Assembly (NCBI RefSeq): GCF_000429305.1
Contig: NZ_AUBP01000005.1
Location: 248,001 to 312,000, forward strand
Reading direction: 5' to 3'
DNA length: 64,000 bases
From: Desulfovibrio inopinatus DSM 10711
GTDB lineage: Bacteria > Desulfobacterota > Desulfovibrionia > Desulfovibrionales > Desulfovibrionaceae
The notes below the pieces were generated by a model that made no database searches, was not told where the DNA came from, and saw only the letters and a list, made by a program, of their open reading frames with translations. This document shows, in pieces, positions 10,199 to 18,708 of the stretch. The first letter of the stretch is position 1; each line of letters begins with the position of its first letter. A program made the position numbers and the translations under genes.

Positions 10199-10943
10199 CA
10201 GATTTGTCCTTGGCGCTTATGGTGCCGACGGAAATGTCGAGTTGTTCACGACCTTCTATCTTGTCAACAAGACCATCGCGAATCCAAACGACACGATCCG
10301 AGACGTTGAGCATCTTGTAATCATGGGTGGCCGAAATAACGGTAACATCTCGTTCCGTGGATAACCGTTTGAGCAGCGTGATAATTTCCTCACCCGTACT
10401 CAGGTCAAGGTTTCCGGTGGGTTCATCAGCCAAAACAATGGACGGATCATTGGCTAATGACCGGGCAATGGCTACGCGTTGTTGTTGTCCTCCGGACAAT
10501 TCCTGCGGCTTATGGGAATGACGCTCGCGAAGACCGACAAGTTCGAGGAGCGCTAACCCTTTATCCGTGGCCGCATCGACCGGCATGCCGGCAAATGTCA
10601 TGGGTAACGTGACATTTTCCAATGCCGTCATGACCTGGATGAGATTGAACGTTTGAAAAATGTAGCCGATCTTCCGGTTACGCAACCATGCAAGTTCATA
10701 TGCATCGAGTTGCGCAATATCGACTTCGTCAATAAAGACTTTTCCGGTCGTCGGTTTGTCCAATCCTCCGATCATATTGAACAATGTACTTTTTCCCGAA
10801 CCGGACGGCCCCATGATGGAAAGATACTCACCGGATCGAATGGTGAGATCGACACCTTTAAGCGCTTGGACCTCAAGTTTTCCCATCGTAAAGGATTTCG
10901 TCACCTTGGAAACGCGCACAATGTTATGCTGGCTTTGATTCAT
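10179..10943 (-). CDS. ABC transporter ATPase, LolD/MacB class
   Basis: A 254-residue nucleotide-binding subunit of a type VII (MacB/LolCDE/FtsX-like) ABC system; such systems generally work by mechanotransmission rather than substrate transport. It has Walker [11 protein letters not shown]-loop FQTFNLI, signature LSGGQQQR, Walker [10 protein letters not shown] and the H-loop in SATHDY. Start ATG 10943 ([18 protein letters not shown]) is preceded by AAGGA; the longer in-frame extension has no ribosome site. It lies between two FtsX permeases: the small one ends 49 bases upstream, and the giant one starts within its 3' end. All three probably assemble together in the inner membrane. Confidence 0.95.
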   Translation of the reverse strand: MNQSQHNIVRVSKVTKSFTMGKLEVQALKGVDLTIRSGEYLSIMGPSGSGKSTLFNMIGGLDKPTTGKVFIDEVDIAQLDAYELAWLRNRKIGYIFQTFNLIQVMTALENVTLPMTFAGMPVDAATDKGLALLELVGLRERHSHKPQELSGGQQQRVAIARSLANDPSIVLADEPTGNLDLSTGEEIITLLKRLSTERDVTVISATHDYKMLNVSDRVVWIRDGLVDKIEGREQLDISVGTISAKDKSDAASPQ

Positions 10944-10992
10944 GAAGGCATCCTTGGACAGTAAAACCAGATTGGCGACTGCATGTGACGAA

Positions 10993-11712
10993 TTACCCCT
11001 CTGTACGCATGGCTTCGACAGGTCGCATTCTGGCGGCAACAACGGCCGGATAAAATACCCCGATTAAACTCAAAACAGCTCCAATGACAATAGAGAGACC
11101 GAGTGACATAAGAATCGCCATAGTTGATACATGTGATGTGGCAGTAAAACCAAAACGTATCAGCGCGACAAGTAAAGCGAAAACAAGCCCAATGAACGCG
11201 CCCGCAACTGAACCAACCACGCCCTGCATACCTGCTTCGAGCAAAAACAAGCGGAGAACAAAACTATCGAGAGCCCCGAGGCATTTCATTGTGCCGATCT
11301 CGCGAAATCGTTCTGTCACTGCCATGAGCTGGGCGTTGATAATACCGACGGTACACACAAGAAGAGAAAGAAAAACAATCCAGCGTTCTTTGGACGTGGT
11401 TGCGGCGAGAGGTATATCCCCAGCCAGACGAGCAGCCTGAGAAGAAATGTCATAGCCAGCATCATGCAGCATCCGTATAAAATCAGGATTACCGGACGCA
11501 GCAATACCGGTGACAATATTGGCTCCGACAAGAATGAAGGCGAGAAAAGCAACGGCCAGCACTAAACTGGCGACAGTGATCAATGATCGAAAGAAACGGA
11601 CCTTGAGGCTTTTGATGCTAATTTCAAGGGATTTTTGAAATGGCAAGACAACCTGTCGAGCTACATCAGTCGATTCAGCCTCAAAAATCCTCTTCCGAAC
11701 CGGTTTTGCCAT
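10993..11712 (-). CDS. Small FtsX-family ABC permease
   Basis: A 239-residue inner-membrane permease with the FtsX layout: one helix after an N-terminal basic region (IKSLKVRFFRSLITVASLVL), a short periplasmic loop of ~60 residues, and three C-terminal helices. It has the coupling motif ERFREIGTMKCLGA that contacts the ATPase, and ends PVEAMRTEG as in MacB/LolC proteins. The periplasmic domain is much smaller than in MacB, so it probably pairs with the giant permease as an unequal heterodimer. It is the first gene of the five-gene operon. The 268 bases upstream, to the PH-domain gene, hold AT-rich sequence without a convincing promoter. Confidence 0.9.
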   Translation of the reverse strand: MAKPVRKRIFEAESTDVARQVVLPFQKSLEISIKSLKVRFFRSLITVASLVLAVAFLAFILVGANIVTGIAASGNPDFIRMLHDAGYDISSQAARLAGDIPLAATTSKERWIVFLSLLVCTVGIINAQLMAVTERFREIGTMKCLGALDSFVLRLFLLEAGMQGVVGSVAGAFIGLVFALLVALIRFGFTATSHVSTMAILMSLGLSIVIGAVLSLIGVFYPAVVAARMRPVEAMRTEG

Positions 11713-11980
11713 GTCATCGCCTCATCAAGCCAGACTGTTGGGATGCATACAGTGTCCAGAAACCCGCCTTTCCATTGAACTCCATAATGCTCTCTGCACA
11801 CCATCTCCAAATCGAGTCCGACGCAATGCACACAACACTGCATACTCATGTCTGCGCAGAGGCTATCGCTCTGTGCAGTTTATGGAGTTTCTACCCTTAT
11901 AATACCATATATCATAATTTTGGGGCCGATGAAATGATCAATTTTGTGACACTGACCACGCAGGTCAGTTACTATTGTCT

Positions 11981-12487
11981 TTATTTCACAGCGAAGATTG
12001 CTTTCTCTAAAAGATGAGGTCGAATGATATTTTTCATGGTAATACGCTGGCCGCCTGACGAATTGAGAATTACTTTCCCATACCCGAGAATGCCACCCAA
12101 AAGGCCTGGTTCGGAACGCACACTTTCTATTTTCGTTAGGTCGACGGACATGGATCCCCACAATATGTCGTTGTGGATAAGACGCTTCCCTGTCAGAGCA
12201 ATTCTGATGGTAAAAAAAGTCAGGAGCAAAGAAAATGCCCATATGATGCAGACCACCCCTACACCATAGCATAAGACACGAACCGCCCACAGAATGACTT
12301 TCGGCAAAATATCTTTGAATTCTTCAGGAGGTGTAAAGCTGAGATGGGCCAAGAGAAACGATTGGCTATCGATGGCATAATACGCAATAATAACGAAGAT
12401 AATCGCCTTGAAAAAAACAGCCCAATGCTTTCCAGTTTTATATTCAACCGTTTCGCTGCCGAACAACAGCCGTTTCAGGCTTGCCAT
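11981..12487 (-). CDS. Membrane-anchored bacterial PH-domain protein
   Basis: A 168-residue protein starting MASLKRLLFGSETVEYKTGKH. It has two transmembrane segments (about residues 22-45 and 65-90) followed by a bacterial PH-like (DUF304/YdbS) domain with the typical ends TLTGKRLI-type strand, DLTKIESV, GILGYGKVIL and a final helix (RPHLLEKAIF). Such proteins have no known enzymatic activity; roles in membrane association are proposed for the family. AGAGGTGAAA lies ahead of the ATG at 12487. It is not obviously part of the downstream ABC operon, since a gap of 268 bases separates them. Confidence 0.8.
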   Translation of the reverse strand: MASLKRLLFGSETVEYKTGKHWAVFFKAIIFVIIAYYAIDSQSFLLAHLSFTPPEEFKDILPKVILWAVRVLCYGVGVVCIIWAFSLLLTFFTIRIALTGKRLIHNDILWGSMSVDLTKIESVRSEPGLLGGILGYGKVILNSSGGQRITMKNIIRPHLLEKAIFAVK

Positions 12488-12723
12488 AGTTTTTCACCTC
12501 TTGCATGCAAATATAAAATCCCACTCTACTCCATGCCCATACGCTCATTGCGTCGACTCAGGTCTTTATCGTATATGAAATCAAATTTCAAAGCATTCTC
12601 ATCGTATATCGCGAAATCCATGGAAACAGCTTATCGATGTCGTCTGCCCCCCCATTGCCTTACACCACAGACGGACATATGTTTCTTGTTAGCGGCAACA
12701 TAAATGCCGGCAAAGGAGTGTGT

Positions 12724-12813
12724 ATGACGGAGGTTTTATCATTTCTCATCGTTCTCGGGGTTGTATTCCTCGCCTTCAATTTGCTCTTTCCCAAAATTGG
12801 AGCAAACGGTTGA
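12724..12813 (+). CDS. Possible 29-residue single-span membrane peptide
   Basis: This short ORF begins ATG at 12724 with the strong ribosome binding site AAAGGAG seven bases upstream. It encodes MTEVLSFLIVLGVVFLAFNL followed by LFPKIGANG and a TGA. It is almost entirely one hydrophobic helix with a short Pro/Lys/Gly tail, the pattern of a real small membrane protein. It sits alone on the plus strand between the PH-domain gene and the rhomboid gene (both minus), in a 396-base space that otherwise holds nothing I can name. I do not recognise the family; KdpF is similar in size but not in sequence. Confidence 0.5.
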   Translation: MTEVLSFLIVLGVVFLAFNLLFPKIGANG

Positions 12814-12883
12814 AGTCCTATTAAACGGGAGTGCAGTTTGCAGTCCCACAAGCCCCGAAAAGATGACAACAAGCAGGAATAAT

Positions 12884-13912
12884 TCAGCCCAACACGGCGG
12901 CGGTCCATGCCGCCGTCGTGATTCCCAAAGCCAATATCCCGAGAATCATATCCATTGAAAAGCTCGTTCGACCGAATCGACGCTGACGCATTCCTTCTGC
13001 CAATCCCAGTATGATGCCTGCGGCAAATCCCAACGCATGCCCTGCCAGATCAATTCCAGCCGACTCTTCTCCTCCAGAGCCGAGAAACGCCAGCAATGTC
13101 AATGCAGCACCAAGTGGAATCAGGCTTTTGCGTGAGAACCGAACCGGTGTCGCCATGGCAAAAAGTCCGCCGAGTAATCCTACCATACCGAAAACGGCTG
13201 TTGATGCGCCAATGAAATGCTGTCCAGGGCCTTGAAGAATCGCTTTCATGACATTGCCGGCCACCCCTGTGGCCAAACTGAGAAAAAATCCCGTCCCAAT
13301 TCCGACATGACGACAAAGTATTGTCAAAAAAACCGCACCAGTAGCCACATTGGAAAAGAGGTGAGCAACGTCGGCATGCAGAAATAAAGGGGTTACAGCA
13401 CGATACCATGCACCGAGAAGGAACGCGGCCGTATCGCCGGATCCTATGGATTTCCAATCAATGTCATACCCCAAGACATGGCTTGGTGCCCCGGTAATAA
13501 TAAAAAAAGCTGTCACCGCGGCCCAAAGCCCGAGCACACTCTGAGTATTGGAGACCGTCTTCGGCATGGCGAGAAGTGTATCTTCTCGTGCTTTCGCGGC
13601 ATTTTCATGTCGATACAGACGAATTTCGCGCACAGCAGCCTTCACTAGCCATGAAGGGACAAAGATGCCATAGCCGTCAGCAGCATCCTCGATTTCGTGT
13701 TCGAGATGTCTGGCTGTGAGAACCAAGGACCACTCTTTCACCGTTTGAGCGTCAAGGCCTTGGGTTTCCGGATTGGCAAAAACAAGAGGAACAATATCGA
13801 CGCGACGAGGCCGAAACAGCGAAAAACGAAAGCGTTTTCGCTCGGACGCGTTGCCGTCAATATTTTTTTCATTATCGTTGGAAGCAAAGGCGATGATTTT
13901 TCTCACAGGCAT
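12884..13912 (-). CDS. Rhomboid-family intramembrane serine protease
   Basis: A 342-residue protein with a ~120-residue cytoplasmic N-terminal part and a rhomboid core of six or seven helices. Visible family marks are HADVAHLFSNV (the conserved His/Asn helix), the catalytic serine in GASTAVFGMVG (about residue 233) and the partner histidine in GHALGFAAG (about residue 290). The enzyme should cleave transmembrane substrates in the inner membrane. The N-terminal region (residues 1-120) contains VPSWLVKAAVREIRLYRHEN and may recruit substrate; this is inference. No clear ribosome site supports the start, so a start a few codons further in is possible. Confidence 0.9.
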   Translation of the reverse strand: MPVRKIIAFASNDNEKNIDGNASERKRFRFSLFRPRRVDIVPLVFANPETQGLDAQTVKEWSLVLTARHLEHEIEDAADGYGIFVPSWLVKAAVREIRLYRHENAAKAREDTLLAMPKTVSNTQSVLGLWAAVTAFFIITGAPSHVLGYDIDWKSIGSGDTAAFLLGAWYRAVTPLFLHADVAHLFSNVATGAVFLTILCRHVGIGTGFFLSLATGVAGNVMKAILQGPGQHFIGASTAVFGMVGLLGGLFAMATPVRFSRKSLIPLGAALTLLAFLGSGGEESAGIDLAGHALGFAAGIILGLAEGMRQRRFGRTSFSMDMILGILALGITTAAWTAAVLG

Positions 13913-14028
13913 TTACGTTTCGTATGTCAAAAGGTAAGAAGATATATAATCCATGATGTCGAACGACACGGTGCGTTCTTCGTTTTCAACCTCAGCCGGT
14001 AGCCCCGGCATCGAAAAAGTACAACCCC

Positions 14029-15105
14029 ATGAATACACGCAACGAACGGCTTTATTCTTTTTTTCTCGTCGCCATGCTTTTGGCTTCGTTGTATATGGCT
14101 TTGCTTGTTCTCAAGCCTTTTCTCAATATCATTATCATTGGAGTTGTGCTGGCATCATTGTGTTACCCACTCTTCACCACATTACGTCAACGATTTAACG
14201 GGCATGAATCACTGGCCGCCCTCGCCACCGTTTCCATTATCGTGCTTTGTTTTATCATACCGTTATTTTTCTTTTTCAGTGCGCTTGTTAGCCAGGCGGC
14301 GAAATCCATCGTATCCTTCCAGGCATGGCTCTCGACCTTTGATCTTAATCAGCTTCAACATGAAGAGTTTATCAAAGTTCCTCTGGACTTTCTTAAAGAA
14401 CGTCTTCCATTCATTGATTTTAGCCAATTCAATATTCAGTCAGAACTTCTTGAATTAACACGTAAATATGGTCAAACACTTCTTGATTCCGGCACCGTTG
14501 TTCTTGGAAATATGGCTAATATCGTCATGAAGTCGGCCATTCTCGTGTTTACCTTATTCTTTTTATTTAAAGATGGCGAAAAGATGCTTGCACGGCTTCG
14601 CCACCTCACTCCATTGCATGCGAGTCAAGAAGACCGGATTATCGCCAAACTGAACAACGTCGCCCGTTCTGTCGTTTTGGGAAGTTTCATCATTGCGTTG
14701 TTGCAGGGAATTGCAGGGGGCATCGGCTTGGCTCTCGTCGGCGTTCCGGCACTCTTTTGGGGAAGCATTATGGGGTTTGCTTCTTTTATTCCCGTCGTCG
14801 GCACCGCTATTGTATGGGGTCCATGTGCGCTGTATCTCTTACTTACCGGAGACTGGAAATCCGGTATATTTCTCATCATCTGGGGTATGCTTGTCATATC
14901 AAGCATCGATTCATTCTTTCGCCCCTATTTTATGAAAGGTCAGTCCCAGATGTCAGTCTTTTACGTCTTTTTAGCCATCATCGGCGGACTTCAACTTTTT
15001 GGCGCATTGGGTTTGCTCTATGGCCCGCTTATTCTCAGCCTAGCGATGGTTATGCTGTCTATTTACAGCGAAGAGTATGGAGATTTTCTCAACGAAAAGA
15101 GATAA
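14029..15105 (+). CDS. AI-2E family transporter (PerM/UPF0118)
   Basis: A 358-residue inner-membrane protein of the AI-2 exporter/PerM family. It has two N-terminal helices, a cytoplasmic/periplasmic helical insert (about residues 95-165), and a conserved C-terminal bundle with FIPVVGTAIVWGPCALYLLLTG and SFFRPYFMKGQSQMSVF, the strongest family signature. Family members have been linked to AI-2 export and, in other cases, to Na+/H+ antiport, so the substrate cannot be assigned. The gene stands alone between the divergent rhomboid gene and the convergent MTA phosphorylase gene, with a long hairpin after its stop. Confidence 0.92.
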   Translation: MNTRNERLYSFFLVAMLLASLYMALLVLKPFLNIIIIGVVLASLCYPLFTTLRQRFNGHESLAALATVSIIVLCFIIPLFFFFSALVSQAAKSIVSFQAWLSTFDLNQLQHEEFIKVPLDFLKERLPFIDFSQFNIQSELLELTRKYGQTLLDSGTVVLGNMANIVMKSAILVFTLFFLFKDGEKMLARLRHLTPLHASQEDRIIAKLNNVARSVVLGSFIIALLQGIAGGIGLALVGVPALFWGSIMGFASFIPVVGTAIVWGPCALYLLLTGDWKSGIFLIIWGMLVISSIDSFFRPYFMKGQSQMSVFYVFLAIIGGLQLFGALGLLYGPLILSLAMVMLSIYSEEYGDFLNEKR

Positions 15106-15123
15106 GATACAAGAAAAGAACAG

Positions 15124-15159
15124 CGCGGACAAAAAGACGATATCGCCTTTTCGTCCGCG
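15124..15159. terminator. Bidirectional hairpin between convergent genes
   Basis: CGCGGAC at 15124-15130 pairs with GTCCGCG at 15153-15159, and the inner AAAAG and CGA pair with CTTTT and TCG. This gives about 15 pairs with two mismatches around a two-base loop. It lies between the AI-2E gene (plus) and mtnP (minus). No long T-run follows on either strand, but internal A/T runs could serve both directions. Confidence 0.6.
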
Positions 15160-15177
15160 TTGCCAAATGAGAATAAA

Positions 15178-15924
15178 CTAGATTGATGCAATGGTATCGA
15201 TAAGAACAGACGTTACCTTTTCTGCATTTTCCTTGAAAATACGAAGAATATCGTCCCATGTTACGGGAGCTTCGTCGAGCTTCCAACAGTCGTAATCCGT
15301 CGACATGGCCACAGCCGCATATGGCAAGCCGGCCTCATTGGCCAGTGCCGCTTCAGTGGCAATGCTCATATTGATCACATCCGCTCCAAACAACCGAAAC
15401 ATATTTGACTCGGCTCGCGTCGAAAATCGAGGCCCCTCGATGGTGACAACGGTTCCTCGCTCGTGATGAGTGATATCGAGTTTTTTGCACGAGCCAATAA
15501 GGCGTTGACGCAATCCCTCGTCAAACGGCTCAGCCATTGGGGTATGCACAGGATTATGCGGCGGAAAACGATCGTGGAATGTGCTGATGCGATGTTTGGT
15601 GAAGTCGATAAATTGATCTAAAATAACAAGGTGGCCCCGGTCAATCTCTTCTCGCAATGATCCCACGGCCGTTGTCGCAAGAATCGCCGTGCACCCTACC
15701 TCTTTCAACGCGGCAATGTTTGCCCTATAATTCACCTGTGTCGGCGGACAGGTGTGGCATCGGCCGTGCCGAGCTAAAAGAACAACATTTTTTCCGGAAA
15801 TGGTGCCCTTACGTAAGGTGGAATTGGGAACCCCGAACGGGGTATCCACTTCCACGTCATGCGCATTTTCGAGAATATCAGGATTATCAAGGCCGCTACC
15901 GCCAATAATGCCGATTTGCGCCAT
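15178..15924 (-). CDS. mtnP: S-methyl-5'-thioadenosine phosphorylase
   Basis: This 248-residue trimeric-type nucleoside phosphorylase cleaves methylthioadenosine with phosphate to adenine and methylthioribose-1-phosphate. It starts MAQIGIIGGSGLDNPDIL and shows the phosphate-binding RHGRCHTCPPTQVNYRANI, the TVVTIEGPRFSTRAES block, and the substrate region FGADVINMSIATEAALANEAGLPYAA-type sequence ending in MSTDYDCW. The DYDCW segment favours MTA rather than purine nucleoside specificity. ATG 15924 has GGAG upstream; a longer reading to 15987 has no ribosome site. It lies downstream of apt, which would salvage its adenine product. Confidence 0.95.
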   Translation of the reverse strand: MAQIGIIGGSGLDNPDILENAHDVEVDTPFGVPNSTLRKGTISGKNVVLLARHGRCHTCPPTQVNYRANIAALKEVGCTAILATTAVGSLREEIDRGHLVILDQFIDFTKHRISTFHDRFPPHNPVHTPMAEPFDEGLRQRLIGSCKKLDITHHERGTVVTIEGPRFSTRAESNMFRLFGADVINMSIATEAALANEAGLPYAAVAMSTDYDCWKLDEAPVTWDDILRIFKENAEKVTSVLIDTIASI

Positions 15925-16069
15925 GGTCTGTCTCCGGGGGGGTCGGGCCTCAGACATCATGGAACGATACAACGATCGATACCACATTGATGCCTGGGCA
16001 ATGGATGGAAAGATATCGCGTCAGGAGTCGATCTCCTGGTGCAGGAATACAGGAATTGCCAATGAAACT

Positions 16070-16585
16070 TTAATCGATGGTCAACACGCTGGAACACGCA
16101 TAGCCGTTAAGACGTCCTTGTCCCTTAAGAAATCCAAGCTCAACAAGAACACCAACACCGACAATATCCGATTGAAACGGGTCAATCAGTTGCAAAACCC
16201 CTTGCAAGGTTCCGCCTGTCGCCAAAAGATCATCAATAACAAGTACTCGATCATCTTTTTTTAGAGCATCTTCATGAATACACAATGTGTCCGTGCCATA
16301 CTCGAGATCATAGGTAACGGAACGCGTTTTATACGGTAATTTTCCCGGCTTGCGTACCGGAACAATACCAATCCCCATGGTGTACGCCAATGCCGACCCG
16401 AAGATGAAACCACGTGCTTCCGCACACACAATCTTTGTCGGACTTTGGGCCTCGAATTGTTCAGCCATTTTATCAATAGCATGGCGAAACGCCGGACCAT
16501 CACCAAGCAACGGGGTGATGTCAAAAAATACGATCCCTTCTTTGGGATAATCGGGAATGTCGCGAATGTACGCGCGCAGATCCAT
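16070..16585 (-). CDS. apt: Adenine phosphoribosyltransferase
   Basis: This 171-residue enzyme converts adenine and PRPP to AMP. The start is MDLRAYIRDIPDYPKEGIVF, with family blocks FFDITPLL, the PRPP loop VLVIDDLLATGGTL (about residues 114-127) and the RKPGKLPYKT flexible loop. AAGGAG precedes the ATG. It is transcribed with mtnP 145 bases downstream, which makes biochemical sense: MTA phosphorylase releases adenine that Apt recycles. A TTGACG/TATCAA promoter lies upstream in the divergent region shared with the MTA/SAH deaminase gene. Confidence 0.97.
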   Translation of the reverse strand: MDLRAYIRDIPDYPKEGIVFFDITPLLGDGPAFRHAIDKMAEQFEAQSPTKIVCAEARGFIFGSALAYTMGIGIVPVRKPGKLPYKTRSVTYDLEYGTDTLCIHEDALKKDDRVLVIDDLLATGGTLQGVLQLIDPFQSDIVGVGVLVELGFLKGQGRLNGYACSSVLTID

Positions 16586-16626
16586 AATGTGACTCCTTCA
16601 CGATGCGCTTGTCAAAAAGAAAAAAA

Positions 16627-16655
16627 TTGATAAATTTTTTCAGCACTTTCGTCAA
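16627..16655 (-). promoter_or_regulatory. Candidate apt promoter in the apt/mtaD divergent region
   Basis: On the minus strand TTGACG (16655-16650) and TATCAA (16632-16627) are separated by 17 bases. In the same 240-base divergent region a perfect TATAAT occurs on the plus strand at 16681-16686, pointing towards the deaminase gene, but without a good -35 hexamer. Confidence 0.45.
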
Positions 16656-16825
16656 GACAGACAAAGACGACAAAAAGCAGTATAATACATTGAAAATAAA
16701 GCTCTTTACCATCTTCATGCAGAGCAACAATGCATAGTGAGCGCTTTACACCGTGCATTTTTGCACAACAATACTAACAGCCCGTTTCTTTACACGCCCG
16801 GGCTCCTCTATTTCTGGAGATTCTT

Positions 16826-18127
16826 TTGTCAACACTCTGCACTACGCTCGTTACGGCTTCGTGTCTGTTGCCTTCGGCTGGCGCATCCCCGATGTATGAG
16901 GCCAGTATAGCCATTGCCGACGGAACGATCCTCGATATCGGTCCATCCTCACGTATTATGCAGGAATATCATACAGAGAACCACATTGACCTTGGACAAG
17001 CACTTCTGCTTCCTGGTCTCGTCAACACCCATACCCATGCGGCCATGACTTTATTTCGCGGTTTGGCTGATGACTTACCGCTTATGCAATGGCTTTCCGA
17101 GCATATTTGGCCCAAAGAAGCCAAGCTCACCGCCCATGCCGCTGAAGTTGGAGCAATGTTGGCGTTTGCCGAAATGATCGCAGGCGGAATAACGCAATTC
17201 TGTGACATGTATCTTTTTGAAGAGAGAGTGGCACGAGCTGCCGATACAGTAGGAATACGGGCCGTTCTCGGGGAGGGATTGTTTCTTGCTCCCAACCCGT
17301 CCTACACCGCCATAGAAGAGGGACTTGCGAAAGCTGAAGCGCTCCTTTCACAATACGCAAATAATGATCGCGTCACCGGTGCGGTCATGCCGCACGCTAT
17401 CTACACGACAAGTCCCGAGCTTCTGGAATCATGCCGCGACATGGCAGCACAATATCATACCAATATTTATATCCATGCAGCCGAAACCGCCCAGGAAACG
17501 GCGATGTGCCTCGAAACACATGGAAAGCGCCCCATTGCGTACCTCAACGATTTGGGCTTGCTGACGCCTCATACCGTTCTTGTCCACTGCGTCGATGTCA
17601 CCAGCGAAGAAATCGAATTGCTGGCAGAACGCGGAGTCTGTGTGTCACATAACCCCAAAAGCAACCTCAAGCTCGCTTCTGGAGTTGCACCGATTCCGGC
17701 CATGCTCGAATCGGGAATACCCGTTGGCCTCGGCACAGACGGCGCTGCGAGCAACAATAAACTTGATCTCTTTTCGGAAATGAACGTCTGTGCCTTGCTC
17801 CACAAAGGTGTTGGTGCAGACCCGACCGTGACACGCGCCACACAGGTTCTCGATATGGCGACACGCGCAGGGGCCGCCTGTCTTGGTCAGTCTACGAGTG
17901 GATGTCTCGAAAAAGGGAACGCTGCCGACATCATCGCGCTTGATTTGAGCCAGCCGAACCTCGTCCCCATGACCAACCCGACATCACACGCCGTATATGC
18001 TGCAGACGCAGGCAATGTCCGCTTTACGATGATCAATGGAAAGGTTTTATATTTCGACGGAAGCTTTACGACAATGGATTATCCGTTGCTCCTTCGCGAG
18101 GTGGAAGAACTCCAGGCATCAATGTGA
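16826..18127 (+). CDS. mtaD: 5-methylthioadenosine/S-adenosylhomocysteine deaminase
   Basis: A 433-residue amidohydrolase of the MTA/SAH deaminase (TrzN/AtzB) group, which deaminates MTA or SAH to the inosyl products. Metal-binding and catalytic marks are HTHAAMT (HxH, about residues 71-77), the histidine in YIHAAETAQET, a further histidine in LVHCVDV and the aspartate in GTDGAASNN. The start is a TTG at 16826 because GGAGA lies five bases upstream and no ATG fits. It is divergent from apt-mtnP, so the cell appears to have both a phosphorolytic and a deamination route for MTA next to each other. Confidence 0.93.
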   Translation: MSTLCTTLVTASCLLPSAGASPMYEASIAIADGTILDIGPSSRIMQEYHTENHIDLGQALLLPGLVNTHTHAAMTLFRGLADDLPLMQWLSEHIWPKEAKLTAHAAEVGAMLAFAEMIAGGITQFCDMYLFEERVARAADTVGIRAVLGEGLFLAPNPSYTAIEEGLAKAEALLSQYANNDRVTGAVMPHAIYTTSPELLESCRDMAAQYHTNIYIHAAETAQETAMCLETHGKRPIAYLNDLGLLTPHTVLVHCVDVTSEEIELLAERGVCVSHNPKSNLKLASGVAPIPAMLESGIPVGLGTDGAASNNKLDLFSEMNVCALLHKGVGADPTVTRATQVLDMATRAGAACLGQSTSGCLEKGNAADIIALDLSQPNLVPMTNPTSHAVYAADAGNVRFTMINGKVLYFDGSFTTMDYPLLLREVEELQASM

Positions 18128-18253
18128 CGACAATTTCAAAACAACACTTTTTCTCTTGACATCACCTGGAGCAATACTACAGAAGTATCGGTTTCGGGAT
18201 TCATCAAAAAAAGAAACAATCCATCCAGCACAGCGTAATCCGGAGGAAATAAT

Positions 18254-18499
18254 ATGTCCGTGCAAACCCACACCGTCAATGGCGTCGAATGCTTTCCCAT
18301 TATCGATAAATGTGAAGGCTGCGAACGCACTCGTGAACACGAAGGAATCAAATTCTGCACCAGTTACCCCATCCCTGAACGCAAATGGGCACAGAAAGTC
18401 TGCAACTTCGCGACGCACGTCAAAGCGGAAATCGACAAAACCGGTAAGGTTAAAGTCAACCCCCTCAAGGCGTCCAAGCGCGCTGCCCGCGGTCGCTAG
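18254..18499 (+). CDS. PxxKW family cysteine-rich protein
   Basis: An 81-residue protein with the defining PERKW motif (residues 42-46) and five cysteines (in GVECFP, DKCEGC, KFCTSY and QKVCNF) that could bind a metal or an iron-sulfur cluster. The C-terminus is very basic (KASKRAARGR). It belongs to the PxxKW cysteine-rich family known from sulfate-reducing deltaproteobacteria, whose function is unknown. GGAGGA precedes the ATG and a strong terminator follows, so it is a complete single-gene unit, or the tail of the mtaD transcript (gap 126 bases). Confidence 0.88.
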   Translation: MSVQTHTVNGVECFPIIDKCEGCERTREHEGIKFCTSYPIPERKWAQKVCNFATHVKAEIDKTGKVKVNPLKASKRAARGR

Positions 18500-18522
18500 G
18501 TCATTACGACACCGTTCTTTTC

Positions 18523-18556
18523 AGGGATTCGGGGGCTCTTCCGAATCCCTTTTTTT
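18523..18556 (+). terminator. Rho-independent terminator of the PxxKW gene
   Basis: AGGGATTCGG (18523-18532) pairs perfectly with CCGAATCCCT (18541-18550) around an eight-base loop and is followed by a run of T (18551-18556). This is a textbook intrinsic terminator. Confidence 0.93.
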
Positions 18557-18708
18557 ATTTCACATAAAAGGTTTCGCACAGAAAAGAACAAAGGTGAGAC
18601 AGGGAAATCACGGTTGCCATGAAGAGATTGAAAGGCTAGTCTTCTCCAAGGTCCGTTGTATTCCCTCTTTACCTCAAACCCCGTGGTTCAAACACCACTC
18701 ATACCATT

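Noticed and set aside
18660-18708. A tRNA-like GTGGTTCAAACACC string before the M20 gene
   Set aside because: No acceptor stem, anticodon arm or CCA context can be built around it.
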